Source: Ciona savignyi
Lineage: Eukaryota > Chordata > Ascidiacea > Phlebobranchia > Cionidae
NCBI GenBank assembly: GCA_000149265.1
Contig: CH002714.1
Location: 1,616,172-1,680,171, forward strand
DNA: 64,000 nt
Reading direction: 5' to 3'
The translations under genes were made by a program, and so were the position numbers. Shown piece by piece: positions 15,001 through 26,473 of the stretch. Position 1 is the stretch's first letter. Each line of letters starts with the position of its first letter. Below the pieces are notes generated by a model. It was not told where the DNA came from, ran no database searches, and saw only the letters and a list, made by a program, of their open reading frames with translations.

Positions 15001-17963
15001 TAACCTGTTTTATTAGGTTCGGAAGGAAGTAGGCGAGAGTGACACTCGGTACAACACACCGAAGAGGTTCTTTGAACTAGACATGAATCAGCAAAGTCCA
15101 ATATCCATGTGTTTGCCAAGTAAACATGGAAGAGGATGTTGTGCTCTTCTTTTGGTGGAATATTTTATCAACATGCAAAATGGTTTGCTGATGAAATGCA
15201 GGGATCTTATGTCTCCAAAACCCAGGTGGTTTACTTTGCACATTTAGTTGGATAAATTTCTTTGTCGATCATAGCTTGATGCCAGTTTAAGCAGTTTTGG
15301 CATAACTATTGTAAATCATAAATTTGCACACAGTTTTCCCTTGATTGATGTGGGTTTGTTCATGGAAAAAGACATAATTTCAATTGAGGAGACTCGTGAC
15401 CTGATGCCAATTGTTCTGGCCAATTCACAGTATGAATACAGCAGAGACGATACAGGGACTAAGCATAACATTGCTTATAGTTTTGGGTCACTTGAAAAGA
15501 AGGTAAGTTATTAATATTGTGTCTAATTGGGTTATAGATTAATCCATCTTGTTATAGATAAAAGAGAAGTTTATCCTGAGAAAGAGTCTCATTAAAACAG
15601 AGGTAATTTAAAAAAGATTTTATATCTTACATCAATTGATAATGTTAAACAATTACAGACTATACCATTAATGGTTTATCCGCAAGATGTTGGACTGGAA
15701 AATGAACTTGAAATCGTCAGGAAAAATACTGTGCAGGTACAATAAATGCTCAAATTTTAAAATTTATCTGAGTTCCCATTAAAACCTTATTATGCTATTA
15801 ATGGGTGGTTTTCTTGTTTTTATTGTCTAGCAGTATTTGTTTTTAACTATTATAATAACCACTTAGTCAGTACTAAGCTAATTTATTGGTGGAGTCCCCC
15901 CAGGAGCAGTTATTTTCTAGGAAGAAAAATTGTTACACCTGTTTTAAGTGTTAAGAGTGACTTTTATGGTGTCTTAAAAGTATGGCATTTGATTTATATT
16001 ATTTGCTGATCCAAGTATTCATGCTAAACAAAATGTTGCTCAATTGTCCAAATTTTTTTATTAATTAATGGTGCTGCAATCAAACATCAGACATGTGGTA
16101 CGAACTTTCACCCATTTTTGCAAAGAGAACCTGATAATCTAAAATAAAACCCAAATCAGACGCATCACATGTTCAAAATCAAAGGCTTCTCACATCAAAG
16201 AGAGAAGCATCACTATAGATTGTTCACAGAAGACGTTATAAGTCTTGGACACTTTCTTACACAGTTGAATAATTTGTTTTTCAATAGAAGTAAAGTCATA
16301 ATTATAAACTTTATTCAAATTATGTTAATTTAAAAAAGTATTTAACAAAAACATGGCCCTGTAACACCCACTTCCTCCGCTCAGTAAGCCTAATGTCTAG
16401 TTTTAATGTGGATGGGCTTGAAAAACAAGAATTATTCTATAGTGTAACTACTACCTATCTAAACTCATTACTGAATAGGATGCCCTAACAAAAATATTAT
16501 GTTGAAGGTACCATTCCCACAACGTCTGATACAGGATTTGGACACAAATGTGGAAGCTGCAAGGACTGCAGATATTTGTGAAGCAGTTCGTACTATTACA
16601 CTTGCTATTAGTTTCATTGCCAAGGTGAATGGGAATATCACAATTGAGATATATCTTGTGTTGAATAGTAATGGTGTTTATTTTATACTTAATAAATTCA
16701 ATTCAATAAAATGTTATTTTATATTTATCCTAGCTGGGTGGTGAATCAGATCAAGGCCTGTGTGATTACGTCGATAAGGAAATGTTACTTCCACGGGAAG
16801 AGACTGAATTGATTCCACGAGCGGCACAAATTGGTCACGTTGAGGCGCTTTATGAAAGAATGTCATGGCATCGCTCACTTCGATTCGTGCTTAATGGAGA
16901 CAATCCTTTTGAGACAATACGAGACAATAGTAAGTGTGCATCTTTACACATATTCTGTTTCTTATACTTCCAAATAAACGTATTTTTAAAATGTACACAC
17001 CCGCTGATAAAATTGTGTAAATATTAATGTAATATTAAGACCATGTATCTTCGTTTACCTTTAGTGAAAAAAACAATTAAAATGCTAAGTGTATACAGAG
17101 TGTATCATACTTTTCCCATCTATGGGGACAAATAATAAGTGTCTTAATGATGATTTTAAACTGTTAGACTTCATGGAGAATATACAAGGTGAATTGCTGC
17201 ATCAGCTGGAAAGAGAATTAGCAAACATGAACATTCCCAGGTTACAAATGGAGCTTAATTCTCTTTTGATGTCTGGAAAAGAAATGACATCAGATTGGAG
17301 GTAAATATTTTATTATACTTTTATCAATGATCAATGGTTTTTTTTTCTTAAAGCATTACCACTTTGTTTAATATATCTACCTTCCAAACCACTTTTGAAC
17401 TTAAAGGCCCTGTTTTATTAAGGTATTTTTCTAAAGAACTTGGCATTATTTTACTTGTTATTTTTTTCAATATCTCGGTAAATACACAACTGATATAATT
17501 TAAATAAATACTCATATTTATGCTTGAGTTCTTTTGAATGAAGGTACAAAGGATAATACACTAATTTTAAACTCAATTACTAACGAGGTGCAGGATTGTG
17601 GGTCATGCTTGACCTAAATATTTAAAAATTGTACTTTTTTTAATGCCAGGTTTAACAACAGCGCCTGCTTGTTTTTTTTCTTATTTTTATATGAAGTGCA
17701 TACAGATAAAATGCTAACTGTAGATGTACTGGTAATCCATTAAGTTATCAACATATGTCAACTTATAGATGAGACTAATAGTTTGTGTGTTTGGAGCTTT
17801 ATAGCTTATAACTTTGTTATTTATATTAAGATTGAAGGATGTACTGGAAGCGTATTTGGAAGGCAAATACGACGATGTGGATGTGTCTTGGTGTGAGCAT
17901 TTACCCGATGATGTTTTATACAAACATTCCGTTCATGTCTTCAAAATCTCAGTGCAGTTGTAA
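1..17963 (+). CDS. RNF213: RNF213-like giant AAA+ ATPase / E3 ubiquitin ligase, 5'-partial
   Basis: This is the C-terminal ~3,970 codons of an RNF213 (mysterin) homologue; the human protein is about 5,200 residues, so the N-terminal part lies upstream of the window. The family is a dynein-like AAA+ ring fused to an E3 module and acts on lipid droplets and intracellular pathogens. Exons read by eye: 3-212, 478-631, 917-1187, 2295-2500, 2649-2847, 2907-3044, 3132-3408, 3701-3904, 4056-4237, 4360-4663, 5027-5196, 5402-5555, 5640-5836, 5982-6113, about 6326-13675, 13729-13882, 14025-14194, 14300-14442, 14593-14692, 14751-14868, 15017-15225, 15334-15502, 15558-15602, 15659-15736, 16508-16624, 16734-16929, 17168-17300, 17831-17963 (TAA). 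The 7.3-kb exon carries two AAA+ modules, a RING and an RZ finger. The end of the 3132 exon and the start of the giant exon are uncertain. An in-frame TAG (8048-8050) and a frameshift near 12008-12016 interrupt the assembled frame. No other RNF213 copy is seen here. Confidence 0.95.
1188..2294 (+). other. RNF213 intron without recognisable content
   Basis: About 1.1 kb of AT-rich intron between two coding exons. No further coding exon, RNA gene or mobile element could be recognised in it. Confidence 0.6.
7325..7540 (+). other. First AAA+ module: Walker A and B of the RNF213-like protein
   Basis: Walker A GETGCGKT is encoded at 7325-7348 and Walker B VLFLDE at 7523-7540, followed by EANTTE and, further on, an AACNPYK sensor-like segment. 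This is the arrangement of the first catalytically competent AAA+ unit of RNF213. All Walker residues are present, so ATP binding and hydrolysis are expected if the protein is made. Confidence 0.93.
8048..8050 (+). other. In-frame TAG stop inside the giant RNF213 exon
   Basis: The reading frame from about 6326 meets TAG at 8048-8050 and then stays open in the same frame to 12052. The protein reads YKWFY, stop, QLQSLSPLIDN, so the codon falls between the two AAA+ modules in the middle of homologous sequence. A single C-to-T change from CAG (Gln) would explain it. An intron is not plausible because the only GT...AG pair around the stop is about 13 nt apart. It may be a sequencing error, a polymorphic null allele or a real lesion. 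Confidence 0.9.
8396..8626 (+). other. Second AAA+ module: Walker A and B of the RNF213-like protein
   Basis: Walker A GKPGSSKS is encoded at 8396-8419 and Walker B VVVLDE at 8609-8626, followed by IGLAEDSPKMPLK and a GISNWALDPAKMNRG sensor/arginine-finger-like segment. GKPGSSKS is the variant P-loop typical of the second active AAA+ unit of RNF213. All key residues are intact. Confidence 0.93.
11883..11998 (+). other. RING finger of the RNF213-like protein
   Basis: The segment begins CRVC, passes through LPCRHYICQAC and ends CPIC, giving C-x2-C ... C-x-H-x2-C-x2-C ... C-x2-C spacing as in a C3HC4 RING. All eight zinc ligands are present. In human RNF213 the RING is dispensable for part of the E3 activity, which depends on the RZ finger farther downstream. 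Confidence 0.92.
12008..12016 (+). other. Single-base frameshift just after the RING finger
   Basis: Frame 2 ends at a TGA 54 nt after the last RING cysteine, while the homologous continuation (DRKVLDHFEVACQSFFLDYL) is in frame 3, open to 13675. The switch falls at a run of five C (12008-12012) followed by four A (12013-12016). Removing one base there gives a spacer between CPIC and the conserved C-x-SFF motif of the same length as I recall in human RNF213 (34 residues). Homopolymer miscounting is the simplest cause. Confidence 0.88.
13379..13477 (+). other. RZ-type zinc finger of the RNF213-like protein
   Basis: The protein reads YQCPNGHVYFIGEC and then CPECGSDIGG, matching the RZ finger shared by RNF213 and ZNFX1 (C-x4-H ... 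C ... C-x2-C-x-IGG). The histidine of CPNGH is the residue needed for E3 activity in human RNF213. It lies downstream of both lesions, so the ligase centre would be lost if the stop or frameshift is real. Confidence 0.92.
15737..16507 (+). other. RNF213 intron, AT-rich, possible old repeat
   Basis: A 771-nt intron in the 3' part of the RNF213-like gene. Short similar words recur around 16160-16215, but no terminal repeats, coding potential or family could be assigned. Confidence 0.5.
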
Positions 17964-18403
17964 TTATGATAAAAATAATCCTAGCATATATGTTTCCCAT
18001 TTGATGTCCTAAAAATTTATATACCCCCTTCTTCAATGTTTTATTTTAAGAGCCTGTAATTAAGAGCCTTCTGATGTGCATATTCGTGATTTTTAATTTT
18101 TTAATCACATAATATTTTACCCCTATTGTGCTTTGATCGTGTGCCTTTTATCAAATGTAAAGTTCACCAGTAGTTTCTGTACAAAAATATACTCCATAAG
18201 TAGCATATACAAAAGTTTGCAGTTTTTCTGCCCCGATATCTTTCATGAAAATGCCAGAGCCTTCACATTTATCAGTATTTTCCAATAATGCAAGGTGTAG
18301 TTATAACGCCAGAAAGTATGTTTAGTCTCCTGTGAGTAAAAACGGTAGGCTGTATCAGTGGGGGGAGAACTGCTTCACTTTTACAAAATTTCACAGCTAA
18401 ACA

Positions 18404-18503
18404 NNNNNNNNNNNNNNNNNNNNNNNNNNNNNNNNNNNNNNNNNNNNNNNNNNNNNNNNNNNNNNNNNNNNNNNNNNNNNNNNNNNNNNNNNNNNNNNNN
18501 NNN
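18404..18503. other. Assembly gap (100 N)
   Basis: Exactly 100 N, the usual placeholder for a gap of unknown size. Both edges carry the same words (cacttttaca; also tttcacagctaa at the left edge and again at 18670), so the missing sequence is probably more copies of the adjacent repeat. Confidence 0.99.
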
Positions 18504-18529
18504 ATTCACTTTTACACGATTAAACCATT

Positions 18530-18800
18530 TTAGGAGGCACTTTAATCTTCCTATCTATCCAATGCAAACTGACCTCACAAAAATGACTCTAAGTTTTAAG
18601 TACATCAGGTTTATTCCTAACAAAACAGCTAGCACAATCATCAACTTTATTTTATAAATCTCTGCTTCAAAATTTCACAGCTAAGCGCATCCTAACACAT
18701 TCTGCTTCCACACAAACATTTGGAAATACCCAATATTTTGACTCAGTCAAACACTCATTTAAATATCATGACCAAGAGAGTACAACTCCCCAGGTCCTTT
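18530..18800. repeat. Diverged dispersed repeat, copy 1
   Basis: This stretch shares a long, co-linear, diverged similarity with 28795-29180. Shared blocks include a 'cctatctatccaatgcaaactgacct' type block, 'taacaaaacagctagca', 'ctttatttta' and 'aaatatcatgaccaag' against 'aaaataatgactaag'. No terminal inverted repeat or coding capacity was found, so the family is unassigned. Confidence 0.65.
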
Positions 18801-18928
18801 ATTTATTGGTTATACACACTCGTGATTTTCTTTATTGATTGGTAATAAGCCACCTATACATGCCTTCACAAGCTTCTTAACAAAATAAAAGCACAAGGTG
18901 TCATGGTATTACACCTTTTGCACAAAAG

Positions 18929-18990
18929 GTTTTGGGTTAGTGCATCACCTTTCGGCCTTATGGTTGTAGGATTAAAACTGGTCGCTAAGA
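18929..18990 (+). mobile_element. Degenerate tRNA-derived SINE head fragment
   Basis: The run 'gggttagtgcatcacctttcggc...ggttgtaggattaaaactggtcg' matches in order the tRNA-like head of the SINE at 28262, including the B-box-like part and the following 'aaactggtcg'. The tail half is missing. It is an old 5' fragment. Confidence 0.55.
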
Positions 18991-19332
18991 TATTCATCAG
19001 TGTTCTTGAAAAAATCCCTTAACAGACATCTTTGAACCATGTAAACTAATGAGTTGAATGCTAAGTGGTTAATACTTATAAAAATTCCCAATTCACCAAT
19101 TAGTATTGTATTAATTAAAAATATCTCTATCACTGATAAGTCGAATATCACAAAAACGAAATGCAATACAAATGTCATGATCCTGCTGAAAAGCTTAGCA
19201 GATTTGTGCTATATTGCTGACAAATGACTCTAAAACGGCAGAAAACTTGAGCATTAATTAGACATTGCATGATTAGTAATACAAGAGTTAAAAAATAAAT
19301 TGCATAAAAGAGAAGGTAAGAAATTTAAAATA

Positions 19333-22300
19333 TTAAGAGAATGAATATTCATGAATTGAATTTTCTAAGTCTGGGTAAACGCTTGCGTCTTCAATCGTGG
19401 GCGACACCTAATAAAAGATTTTTAATGTTACACTGATAAAGCTAAAAATCCTTTAATAGGATTATTTAAATCCTCTATTTCTGTTTTTCCCCTTATCCCC
19501 AAAATGGTAAAAGTTGACATTACAACAATGGCATGTCATAAATTTTTTATGGAGCAGACTGGTCAAACATGTTATAAAAATTAGTATAGAGATGGTTACG
19601 GTCAATTTATTATTTAAAACATTCAGTAATAAAAATTAACTTTTTTAAAAACCCTTGTAAACAGACTGCAGTATAAAAATGTTGACCAAAATCCGCTACA
19701 GCCATACATCAAATTATACCTTATAGGGTTGTCTATTACATATTGCCTGTAAGGTGTTTCGTGGTGTTTTTCCAGAGCGAGTTTTTGGTAGTCGCTTGAC
19801 AAACACAGCATGTTTAAAGGCTGCAACTGGCCCAATCACATCACGAACCAACTTTATGATGCTTGGAAGGAAAGACTTCGGATTTGAACAATCTTATAGA
19901 AACAACAAGTATATTAAAGCCATGTTTTATAAAATCTACTATGGGTTATGCCGTTAACTCCTGCATATATTTAGTATTCATAAAAATTAAAGAGAGGGAA
20001 TTATTTAATAAATATATTTTAACACAGACAAAAACTATATTTTTAAGTATATTACTATACTAACAAGGAAAGCCACTTGTAACATTACCTGACTTGACAA
20101 CAATAAAACCAAATGGGATAGAACCTTTCAATTTGTCATCTAAAGCAACCACAGCACATTCCACTACTTGCTCGTGGGAATTTATAACCTAATTAGAATG
20201 TACATTGTATTATTATTACATTATATATTGTACAAAAAAAAATAAAATAATGCTACATAACAATATGTGACCATCACTATTTCGAATAGTTCTCATTTTT
20301 GTTAAATCATTACATTACAATAGCAGCGGTAACACATACTTTGTGTACAGAGTACAAACATTGTTAATCAGGAGTGTTAACAATATTACTGCAGTACATC
20401 TGTTTGTTCATGTAATTAGCTTTAGTTGTTACAGCGATTGAATCTACAACATCTAGGGTTGTGATGGACATGTTGAGATGTTGTCGTACATGATCTTGTG
20501 AATTCATAAAACTAAAACATCACCTCTTCAATGTGACCACAAGATAAGCGATGCCCGGCCACATTGATGACATCATCGGTTCGTGACATCACAGATATAT
20601 AACCTTCCTCATCCTGCATGCCAGCATCCATGGTGTCATAGTGACCCTATGTGATGGGACCTAGTTATCTACCACAGGATAGCTGGTTAAGAAATAAACT
20701 TTTTTAATCTGTTATATATTTCAGAAATTATAAAAATATCCTAATTAATTCTAAAGAGATTGAATGAATACACAATATGCACATTGTGCTGGATAAATTT
20801 GTTGCTGGAGAAAAAGTTCCTTGCCACTCATAAAGGAAAAGGCATTACATCAGACATGTAATCTTTTGCCTGACAGGCACACAGTATCCTACAAAATAGT
20901 AGCATTCCTGTCATATCACATTATATACCTCGTATTTGGTAAAATAGGTGTTTTGAAAACGCTCATCCTGATTCCACAGTGTTTGGAAAGTTCCAGGAGG
21001 TAATGGAAGTTGGGCAACAATGTTTCCAAGCGTTCCTCGTTTTACTTCTACTCCATTGTTATCAACAACTTTCACTAAACATTGTACAGTAAATGAATTT
21101 TTACTAAAAAAAATTACTAAAAAAATTAGTTGTTCAAGATGATCATCGTGATTACTGCGTTTTTGCTGGAAAGCACACGACACCGCATGACAAAAACCAA
21201 GTATCGTCTATAGTCATATCAGTTTTTAATCATTCAACTTATTTTAACAACCTGTTACACCTAGATACATCACCAATGAACATTTAGATATTTAATAAAA
21301 GTTTGCATCATAAAATAATTGACAGTAAAAAAGGAAAATTGATTTTTCGGCCAGAGTGCACTCCACAAACTAAAGATGTATTACTTTTGCAGTGTGTTCA
21401 AACATGGGTAAAATATATTTTTATTTTTTACACAATTGGATCTAATATACTGAGGCCAATCCATTAGGCTCTGAGAGTGTAGATGTCACCCATCAGACTA
21501 TATGAATAACAGTGACAATTCAACTTTAAAAGCATAAAATATGGAAAAAGAATAAATACTGTCCAATGTAGTATTATAACTTACAATTCCATCCAGGAAC
21601 TGGTAATCCTGTGGAACTTTCCGGAGGATCAGGTCGGTTCCCCAACCCAACGCATGAAGCAGTGATGGCGCTACCAGTTTCAGTCTGCCACCAGTGATCT
21701 AATACAGGAACTTGGAAAGCAGCTTTTGACCACCTCATCGTGTCTACATCGCAATGCTCGCCGGCCACAAACAAAGTCCGCATGCTGGTGGTTCATACAG
21801 ATATTCAGTGAAATTAAGCTTTCAAGACAATATTTAATATGTACGCCTAAAACGGTTTAATAATAATGAAAATTCGCATAGAAATACAATACTATGTCAT
21901 ACACAGCGCAAACTTAAGTAGAATAAAATATACTATATAGGCCAATAGATGGTATAAGTTTGGTATGCCATATAAAATTGATTGTAATGCATTAAAGCAA
22001 ATAATTATTAAGATATCTACCTCGATAAATCAAATTTCTTTCCTAAAAGTGCATCAGGATCTTCCTGTTTGATTGCACGCAATGCAGTGGGTGCTACAAA
22101 CAATGCAGCAACCTTATGATCTTGAATTATTCGAAAGAAGGTTGTTCCATCCGGTGTACCTACTGGTTTACCCTGCAATTGTTGATCAATCATTCAGTTG
22201 TACCATAAGCGGCGATTGTAATCAATAAGACAAAACTGCATAAACGGCATGCAAATTACAGAATTAGATGAAAACCTCATATAAAACGGATTTGGAACCT

Positions 22301-25300
22301 TGTAGAAGAGGAGCATGCACAGCATACGAATGTCCAACCGCCCAACCTATGTCTGCTGCGGCCCAAAATACCTAAAATTAACATGCTACATGGTAATTGC
22401 AAGACATATTACAGATTACAACTACAAAGCAAAGTTAATTTAGAACATTTATAAACTACAGATTATGGCTTGTTTTTTTTGCGAAAAGGATTGTGTGTTG
22501 AATTTCTATTAGTGAACATGCATTAAATGCAGCTTCTATAACGGGCAAATTATAAATCAGGCGTCCAAAAAAAGAATACCTCAAACATCAAAGTTGTATT
22601 ACCATGTACTAATGGTGCATGGCAAATATAAGAATGACCTACTATCCAACCAAGGTCTGAAGCAGACCAAAATACCTGGAAACCAGTTGAGCAAATATAA
22701 ATAAATGGTTTACTAGTACAAGATATGAAAATAGAAGTCTGGTCAAGTGGAATTAAAAATCACATTTTTATTTAGCAAAGCCTACATTTTCCAAGAGTTT
22801 TCAGTAAAGACCTGAATTGCATTTTTCTAAATAGATACATTCTTGCCTGTTATAAAGCCAAAAACTACGATTTCTTTAGGATAGGATAGGATAGGATATT
22901 CATGTTTATCCCCGTGAATGGGAAAACCCCAGGGGTTATCACACGGGCAATCGTCAGATCACCTCGCGCCCATCGTCTTTAAACAAGCCTGACCAACTGC
23001 ATAAAATTCAAATCAAAATCTCAATAAAGACGCTGACTGTGATATCTACATTGAAAAAGAGCGAGGATTTGGAATTTATTATTTATCCTGGCTGGTCACT
23101 TCTGTGCATATAGGTCAATGAGTAAAGTCCATGGCTGGCATTGCCTCCACCACTAGATTAAAGTAAAGAATACCAAACTACAGAATTATACTATCTGTAC
23201 AACACACTATGCAATAGCACCGAAAATTTAGCCTTGAGGTAATTTGACAATCACACATGTAAAAATGACTGTGGTGGACTTACAAATAAATGACGAAAAT
23301 ATTTATTCTATATGTATTATCTTCAGTTGTTTTATTACACTGGATATACGCTTAGCTCAACATATAATTTTTATTTTAGCTAGTATAAAGTTTACCACAG
23401 TTTTGACTCTAAGGCATGAACGCACCTAAGGGTAAGGATGTGTCGCTTAGGCTTAGTGTAGACAGCACTTTATAACAAAAACTGTACAAACACAAAAAGC
23501 AAACAATTCATTGTAAACCACCAAACTTACATCTCCTGGATCCATTCCATATATGGCTTTCATACTCCAGTGCAAACGCACAGAATGACCTGCGGTTGGC
23601 CGAACAACAGCCTTTGGTAGACCAGTTGTTCCAGATGTGTATAGAAGATACAGAGGGTGGTTGGATTCCACAGGAACACAGTCGTGCGTGCGATCTCTAC
23701 TCATTAAATCATTCCAATCCAAATCATTTTCCTTCATTTCTGCAAGATCCTTGTTGAACAGGAGTTCATTAAGTACAGCATTTATTAAATCATAATCTTT
23801 GCTTGAAAAAATTTCCAATTTATTTCTGATTTTTTCAACACAAAAGTTACTGACAGATTATTAAATTTCAATACAGAATAAATCTAAATAATTATCATTG
23901 TCACGTACTTTGAAGCAAGGTAAACTTTCAACCTTACCATGTCTGGCCTCTGGTAAATGATGGTTTTTAGAGGTTTGTGTGTTGCCATCCCAATTGCTTC
24001 ATTTAAAATTGGTTTGTATTGGACTATACGTGATGGTTCGACTCCACAACTGGCTGATATCACAACTCTGTATAAATAATTTAAAGAAGTTGTACAACTG
24101 GACACTTTTGTGTCTATGGTGTAGGAAAAAGCCACTATTGTAAAGGATTATTAAATTCTAAGTTAACAAGGATAAAAAAAAAATAATTGGCTATCATTAT
24201 GTATATTCTTTACTTTAGTATTCGATTGAAGTTCTTTGTTATTTTACGACTTTATTAGTTTGGACGGAATTAAACCTTTATGTTTAGTCCAGAAAACCTT
24301 TAGTCCAGATCACCACTTAGTTCAGTAAGAATTTGTTAATGCATTTTGTACTAATGTGGATACAACAAATCCACAACTAATCAACAAAATAGATATATGT
24401 CACTTACTTTGGTTTGCAATTATCTATTCTAACTGAGAGTTCCTTAGCAGCGAAACCACCAAACACAACAACATGTATTCCACCCAATCTGATAGTTGCT
24501 TGCATCGCCACTACAGCCTGGAATTCAATTTGAAATTTCATTTAAATGTTTATTACCTAGGCTTCACACTGTACTTAAATATGAACAGACTGGGTATAGG
24601 CATGAAGCACCATAAAATGTTTTTAATGTTTTGTTGTAATCAGTAAACCAATCCAAAGTTATTACTATTATAATGGTACTAAGTGCAATAATAACTAGAA
24701 CAACACACAGTATTGGCTCCAACTAACCTGTGGTATCATAGGCATGTAAATTAGTACCCTGTCTCCCTTTTGTACTCCAATATCTGATAGACATCCAGCC
24801 AGACAAGAAACCTGCATTAAAAAGTTTATTATACATAAAATAAATATATATCATTCAAGGACCATATGAACATATATTTACATGAAATGAAATTAATTAG
24901 ACTTTATTTTTAAAAAACAATGCTATGATGGGACGCAGCATTTTGTAGCTATTTCTTTTATCCAAAAAAATTAAAACAAAAGTGAAGTAAACCAAGCGAC
25001 AATCCTTAAAAAATGGTGGCAGCGGTGAAAATTCTACCAGCCTTGTAAACTGAACCATATGTGAAAAAGTTTGCTTAATTTAGTTCATACTTTAAAACAT
25101 GCGCATGGAAACTGGATTTTACCTTCCACAATATCACAAATGATAAAATACATTCGAAGAGTTTATGTGCAAAACTATTGACTCTGTGACCTGTTTTAGC
25201 AGATCTTTATATGTTAGGTTCTGAATAGTGTTGGTCACTGGACTGTCATGGATAATAGCGAGTCTATCACCGTTCCCCTCATCTATATGACGATCGATGC

Positions 25301-26210
25301 AGTTGTAACAATGGCTCATTTCACCTCCTGTAAACCTAATTTTATAACATAAAACAGCAGTAGTAGTAGTTCGGTACATACTGATAATATATATTTATAT
25401 ACAATATCACAAGCCAAAACAGCCAATCTGTATGTATACATGCCTAATTGACTAAATGGCTATTTTACATAAAAGCATGTTAGAGAGAGTGCTAGAGAGT
25501 TTGGAAGATTGGGTCAAAGCATGAATAGTGAGGTACAACACCGGAAAAGGAGTTAACACACATTTCAAGTTTTAAACATTAAACCAAGCTACAGTACAAG
25601 TACCATGGTATAAACGAAACATCTTACAATTACATAAATAGCTTTACTAGTTAATGTATTTATTTTAATCAATATGTCTAACCATTTGGTAAAAGGAGGA
25701 TTGGAGTTGTCCAGGACTCTGTTCCATTTTTTTACCCAAACAAGGTTTTCAGCAGCTTCAGCCCAGTACGCAGAAGTTTCTTTCAAGCTTCTTTCATAGT
25801 TTTCATGATAACCGAGCTGAAAAAATTCGGACATTTAAGATTTAAAAAATGTATTAAAGCTTCTAATAAAATAAGGCAATTTTTTGCACATATATATATT
25901 ATACTATGATTACAATCCATATGTGATAATCACAATAGCATGTACTCTGCCTAGATCAGGTAACGCATGGTTTTACTAAAAGAGACATAACTGCGGTAAT
26001 TTACTCTGGATTAGGTAAGTAACTTTAAACGTATGTAAAATATGCTATATAGGGCTATGGTTAAAGTTTTAACATAACACAATTATTGAGTTTATAGCCG
26101 TGGTAGTAGTAAACCTTGGTCTGTAAATGAAAGCAGTTGGCAGCAGAATTTGGACATTTTGCCTTATTCAGAAGCAGCTTTCCAGAATTTGCCCAACAAA
26201 TACGTAACAT
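19333..26210 (-). CDS. ACSS3: ACSS3-like mitochondrial short-chain acyl-CoA synthetase
   Basis: The product activates propionate (and more weakly other short acids) with ATP and CoA; mammalian ACSS3 does this in the mitochondrial matrix. Exons from the 5' end: 26115-26210 (ATG), 25683-25816, 25191-25335, 24728-24811, 24408-24517, 23938-24067, 23531-23749, 22580-22675 or its alternative 22276-22371, 22021-22172, 21585-21784, 20929-21074, 20524-20646, 20089-20188, 19720-19892, 19333-19407 (TAA). With one 96-nt alternative exon the lengths sum to 1,983 nt, in frame: 660 residues against about 686 in human. Exon 1 (MLRICWANSGKLLLNKAK...) is basic, hydrophobic and has no acidic residue in its 32 codons, fitting a mitochondrial presequence. 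Key motifs are YTSGTTGLPKAVVRPT (P-loop), DHWWQTETGS, SRTDDVINVAGHR and the catalytic-lysine tail PKTRSGKTPR. Splicing places stop and start codons cleanly. No lesion was seen. Confidence 0.95.
22276..22371 (-). CDS. ACSS3: Alternative ACSS3 exon 8, copy b
   Basis: This 96-nt exon has an AG acceptor before gtattttgg and a GT donor after tatgag. It encodes VFWAAADIGWAVGHSYAVHA... ending SVLYE, which aligns without gaps to the 32 residues of the exon at 22580-22675 (18 identities). Both copies are phase 0 at both ends, so either can replace the other. The residue after GW is Ala here and Ile in the other copy. In bacterial Acs this position (Val310) lines the acyl pocket. Copy b is less like human ACSS3, so it is read as the derived alternative. 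Confidence 0.85.
22580..22675 (-). CDS. ACSS3: Alternative ACSS3 exon 8, copy a (canonical-like)
   Basis: This 96-nt exon lies 208 nt upstream, in transcript order, of copy b and has its own AG and GT sites. It encodes VFWSASDLGWIVGHSYICHA... ending TTLMFE. HGNTT and SYIC are shared with human ACSS3, so this is the canonical-like copy. It fits phase 0 between the exons at 23531-23749 and 22021-22172. Confidence 0.88.
22878..22977 (-). mobile_element. SINE tail fragment in an ACSS3 intron
   Basis: The ggata tandem repeat followed by 'catgtttatccccgtgaatg', 'cacgggcaatcgtcagatca' and 'cctcgcgcc' is the reverse complement of the 3' half of the SINE at 28262. The tRNA-like head is absent. It lies in the intron between exons 23531-23749 and 22580-22675. 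Confidence 0.85.
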
Positions 26211-26428
26211 ATTCAGGTTGCACTTAGGAAAACGATGTCAAAAGAAGTAAATGCTTTAAATTTTACTTCAGTTGACAACAATGTGAACTGAAGCGTTCGC
26301 TGAATTGCAGATTTTTTTGATTTTTTTTTGCGGAATTGCAGATAAAAATTTCCCCTGTAGAAGAAAGGGCAACGGCGACCTCTCGCGATTTTCTTTCATA
26401 TAAAAAAATAGTCGAGCCAGTTGTCAGT

Positions 26429-26473
26429 CCGGAGATATATAAACAAGAGAGTCTCTTGTTTATATATCTCCGG
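26429..26473. repeat. 45-bp hairpin: 22-bp perfect inverted repeat, 1-nt loop
   Basis: The left arm starts ccggagatatataaacaaga and the right arm is its exact reverse complement, with 22-bp arms and a single G between them. The pentamer TCAGT lies directly on each side. It sits about 220 bp upstream of the ACSS3 start codon on the minus strand. It could be a tiny foldback insertion with a 5-bp target duplication, a cruciform-prone site or a regulatory palindrome. Confidence 0.95.

Larger units (their letters stand above)
17964..19332. other. Convergent intergenic region between RNF213 and ACSS3
   Basis: The two genes are tail to tail. This stretch holds a 100-N gap, a diverged dispersed repeat (18530-18800) and a SINE head fragment (18929-18990). 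No coding exon is recognisable, and no AATAAA close to either stop codon stands out. Confidence 0.7.

Noticed and set aside
19623..19835. Minus-strand ORF over the ACSS3 3' region
   Set aside because: It is in the wrong frame relative to the spliced exon 19720-19892, which encodes the conserved PKTRSGKTPR tail.
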